Translations under genes and position numbers: made by a program
Notes under the pieces: model-generated
What the model saw: only the letters and a program-made list of their open reading frames with translations
What the model was told of the DNA's origin: nothing
The model's database searches: none
Assembly (NCBI GenBank): GCA_947579605.1
Contig: OX388311.1
Location: forward strand, 30,320,951-30,384,950
DNA from: Athripsodes cinereus
Lineage: Eukaryota; Arthropoda; Insecta; Trichoptera; Leptoceridae
Reading direction: 5' to 3'
DNA: 64,000 nt
Part shown: piece after piece, positions 61,292 through 64,000 of the stretch
How positions within the stretch are numbered: position 1 is the stretch's first letter
How the letters are laid out: every line of letters begins with the position of its first letter

Positions 61292-64000
61292 TTAAATGTG
61301 AGGGTCAAATGTTTTTTTCAGAAATGATTGAAGGGCCGAAAGGTTAGTATTATGTAAATCCACGCTTGACAAATGCTCATTACCTAAGCGATGCAATCGC
61401 GGAAATAGTGTATGACTTATGTAGTTAGTGGAACAGTTTTCAAAGTAAAAAGTTTCGGGATTCCTAGTATTACGCCCAGGTACACGAAAATAAATAAGCT
61501 GTAACAAATTTGGGTCGTCAAAAAAATTATTTATAATTTTAAATAAAAATAACAAATCGCTCACGATTCTTCTGCAAGCCAAACTTTCCAAATTTAGTAC
61601 TAACTGTAAACGCTCGTAATTAAGCTCTTCCCTGGGAATGCGTAGCTTATAATTTATAAACCTTAAAAATCTGTGTTGGACACGCTCTATATTTTTGATA
61701 TGAATATCATAGGTCGGTGACCAAATCGGGGAGTTATATTCTAATTGGCTACGTACTAGTGACTTATATAGGAGAGTAATTGCCTGAACGTTACTAAAGT
61801 CGCAAACTGTACGAAGCACAAAACCTAAAGATTTCAACGCTCTACCCGTTATCTCGGTTATATGACTTGAGAAAGATATTTTTTGGTCAAAAATTACTCC
61901 CAAATCCCGGATTTCACTAACTGATTCCAATAAACCATTGTCAATGTGATAGTCAAAGTGAACGATCCTTTTTTTTCTAGTGAAACGAATACATTGACAT
62001 TTAGCGGCATTTAACAGAAGACGATTGTCCCGACACCAAGCATTCAATCTATCCAGGTTCTCCTGTAGCACTAAGCAATCATCCATACCTTTTATCCTTT
62101 TGAAAACCTTAAGATCGTCGGCAAAGAGTAAACAATTTATATCTTTGAATTCTGAGACAAGATCATTAATAAATATTAAAAACAGGGCCGGAGCAAGGTG
62201 ACTACCCTGCGGCAAACCGCTAGTTGCCATAAAACTGTCAGAAATTAAATTCTTCAACCTAACACGAAGAGATCGCCCCTCTAGATAACTTGCAAACCAC
62301 CCAAGCAAAGGATCACCCACACCCAAACCAGACAATTTATTCAAAAGAATGCTATGTGAAACCTTGTCAAAAGCCTTGCTGAAATCCGTGTAAATACTGT
62401 CGACTTGACAGCCCTCAGCAAGGCTCTTGGATATAAAATCTTCATATATAGCAAGGTTTGTCAGAGTTGACCTGCCAGACAAAAAACCGTGTTGTTCAGT
62501 AATTACTATTTGATGTATCGAAGGCATAACCAAATCTAGAACGAGCGATTCAAACAACTTAGCTATAGCAGATTGAATGCAAATGGGTCTATAATTTGAT
62601 AAATTAGAGTTGTCACCTTTCTTATGTATGGGTACTATGTTGCCAATTTTCCACGTCGATGGAAAAATGCCAGATGCAAGAGATTTATTAAATATAATAT
62701 TGAGTGGAACAACAAGAGCCGGAGCGCATTTCTTTAAAAAGACAGGTGGTACGTTGTCAGGACCTGAAGAGTTAACGGGCCTAAGCTGAGACAGTTTCTT
62801 TTCCAATTTTTCCCAAGAAATACTACAGTTTGAAATATCTATAAATTTGACAGTATTAGTAATATTGATGGGAACATTTTGAACATTCGGTTCATATACA
62901 CTACCAAAAAAGTTAGCAAATTTATTAACAACTTCCTGCAAACCATTTGCTCGTTCACCATTAAGATGCATTTGCATAGGATAGTCGCTGTCATTTCTGC
63001 TCAGTGAGTTCTTGAACTTCCATAAACTCTTCATATCAGATGTAGTATTTTCAGCTTTCTTTATAAAATCTGAGTAACACGAGGCTTTCAGCTTGTTACA
63101 TCTGGTTCTCAACTCAGAGAAAGTATCATAATATTTCGTATCGCTGGTTTCTTTAAAGTATTTGTGAGCAATCTTCTTTTCCAGAATTAAATTAATAAGT
63201 TCATTTGAAAACCACTTGGGGTATGTACTTATTTTATACTCCTCGTATGGTATAAATCTGTCGATTGCTTCGTACAAAATGCCATAAAAGACAGCTACTA
63301 AGAACTCAATATCCTCACCCTGCAGAAAACTCCAATCGCATCCAAAAAGAAAGTCTATCGCCGCATTGTAGTCACCCTTGTCGTAATTGTACGAAAAAGT
63401 ACGTCCCCTGTTTATAACTGCATCCTTAAGTTCCATTTTTATCAACAGAGGTGGATGATGTTCATCTACGGGCAAAACTTCATCTCTAGAGAGCTCAACT
63501 ATCAGTGAGTCACAGCTAGAGAAGACTAAGTCAAGTGTACGATTACGGGAATTGAGTATAAAATTGCGTTGAGAGAGTCCCAAAAAAATCATCGTTTCAA
63601 TCAACTCCTTAGCGCCATCATTGTTATTTTCGTAAGTAGAGGGCAGATTATTACACGGAGACCACAGAATTCCTGGTAAGTTGAAATCACCACACAAAAT
63701 AAGCGACGCCTGAGGAAATTTTAAGCAGATCCGTTCAATTTCATCGCAATAGAGCTTGTAAATGTCAGGACTGGATGAGGGAGGAATGTAGATATTACCA
63801 ATGATGATCTTGCGGCAACTAAGTTTTAACAATACAAACAATTGTTCCAAATTTTTATTAATAGATTTTATTGGTGTAGAGGGGATGTTCTTGTGAACAG
63901 CTATCAGCACACCACCTCCTCTTTCCTTTTTACTTGTATGGGGTGATCGATCACATCTATATACAATATGAGAAGTAAATCCTAATTCAGAGTTACCGAT
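61292..64000 (-). CDS. LINE ORF2: endonuclease plus reverse transcriptase (partial at N-terminus)
   Basis: The frame is open from the window edge (64000) to the stop at 61292-61294, 902 residues, with no internal stop. N-terminal AP-type endonuclease: ERGGGVLIAVHKNIPST (about 25-41), GNIYIPP, ILCGDFNLPG (about 101-110), RTLDLVFSS and DEHHPPLLI (about 179-187, the position of the SDH motif). Reverse transcriptase: FPSTWKIGNIVPIHKKGD, NYRPICIQSAIAKLFE, TEQHGFLSGRST, YTDFSKAFDKVSHSIL (motif A, Asp), SGLPQGSHLAPALFLIF (motif B), CLLFADDLKVFK (motif C FADD, about 626-629), RLLLNAAKCQ (motif D) and RDLGVIF (motif E). The C-terminus has ERVQHRFLRFI, then RVPGRNTRN. The layout fits the CR1/L2/jockey superfamily. 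The first 60-80 residues are outside the window. An intact frame means a young, possibly active copy. There is no ORF1 in view. Confidence 0.93.
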   Translation of the reverse strand: MGNSELGFTSHIVYRCDRSPHTSKKERGGGVLIAVHKNIPSTPIKSINKNLEQLFVLLKLSCRKIIIGNIYIPPSSSPDIYKLYCDEIERICLKFPQASLILCGDFNLPGILWSPCNNLPSTYENNNDGAKELIETMIFLGLSQRNFILNSRNRTLDLVFSSCDSLIVELSRDEVLPVDEHHPPLLIKMELKDAVINRGRTFSYNYDKGDYNAAIDFLFGCDWSFLQGEDIEFLVAVFYGILYEAIDRFIPYEEYKISTYPKWFSNELINLILEKKIAHKYFKETSDTKYYDTFSELRTRCNKLKASCYSDFIKKAENTTSDMKSLWKFKNSLSRNDSDYPMQMHLNGERANGLQEVVNKFANFFGSVYEPNVQNVPINITNTVKFIDISNCSISWEKLEKKLSQLRPVNSSGPDNVPPVFLKKCAPALVVPLNIIFNKSLASGIFPSTWKIGNIVPIHKKGDNSNLSNYRPICIQSAIAKLFESLVLDLVMPSIHQIVITEQHGFLSGRSTLTNLAIYEDFISKSLAEGCQVDSIYTDFSKAFDKVSHSILLNKLSGLGVGDPLLGWFASYLEGRSLRVRLKNLISDSFMATSGLPQGSHLAPALFLIFINDLVSEFKDINCLLFADDLKVFKRIKGMDDCLVLQENLDRLNAWCRDNRLLLNAAKCQCIRFTRKKRIVHFDYHIDNGLLESVSEIRDLGVIFDQKISFSSHITEITGRALKSLGFVLRTVCDFSNVQAITLLYKSLVRSQLEYNSPIWSPTYDIHIKNIERVQHRFLRFINYKLRIPREELNYERLQLVLNLESLACRRIVSDLLFLFKIINNFFDDPNLLQLIYFRVPGRNTRNPETFYFENCSTNYISHTLFPRLHRLGNEHLSSVDLHNTNLSALQSFLKKTFDPHI

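Noticed and set aside
31887..64000. Second HMGCR exon
   Set aside because: I looked for the conserved segment that should follow the KNILG end of the first exon and saw none in any plus-strand frame. The longer plus-strand frames here are transposon pieces or unrecognised chance-like frames.

Overview
The window reads as insect nuclear DNA: strongly AT-rich, full of short AT microsatellites and packed with non-LTR retrotransposon and DNA-transposon remnants. One host exon is recognisable, and its protein matches insect HMG-CoA reductase. I do not assign an order. I see no operons, ribosome binding sites, CRISPR arrays, rRNA genes or intact tRNA genes.

Host gene: one exon at 31584-31886 (+) carries the start codon and the first 97 codons of 3-hydroxy-3-methylglutaryl-CoA reductase, with a good acceptor and a GTAAGT donor. 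No second HMGCR exon is visible in the remaining 32 kb and no upstream exon could be proved. The window therefore looks like the transposon-filled introns around the first coding exon.

Mobile DNA falls into these layers. (1) A large LINE at the right edge (60640-64000, minus) has an open endonuclease plus reverse transcriptase frame of 902 residues running off the window. (2) At least six lineages of RTE-type LINE 3' ends are present. Three of them (57286-57815, 12928-13473, 59936-60529) are 5'-truncated insertions of 530-594 bp with exact 11-13 bp target duplications. (3) An L2/CR1-like LINE is present as many 3' fragments that share a 3' UTR hairpin whose stem changes on both sides between copies. 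(4) LINE C-termini resembling restriction-like-endonuclease elements lie at 24680 and 28863. (5) Non-autonomous hAT elements with 8-bp duplications lie at 14309-15176, 35157-35808 and 53526-53926, with a hAT transposase C-terminus at 160-354. Several other terminal-inverted-repeat elements are present. (6) tRNA-related SINE traces occur.

The most unusual material is a short dispersed repeat, called F1 here (about 240 bp, 25 or more copies or pieces on both strands). Its 3' end resembles the 3' end of the RTE-a LINE in the same window. Also unusual are a 9-unit 85/86-bp tandem array grown from the F1 5' end (4633-5404), a foldback element with 10-bp duplications (16575-16850) and its relative (50279-50565), and a 760-bp element whose two arms carry 20-bp-spaced modules in opposite orientation (6576-7336).

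Long stretches between these features are AT-rich sequence in which I recognise nothing. They are listed as such.
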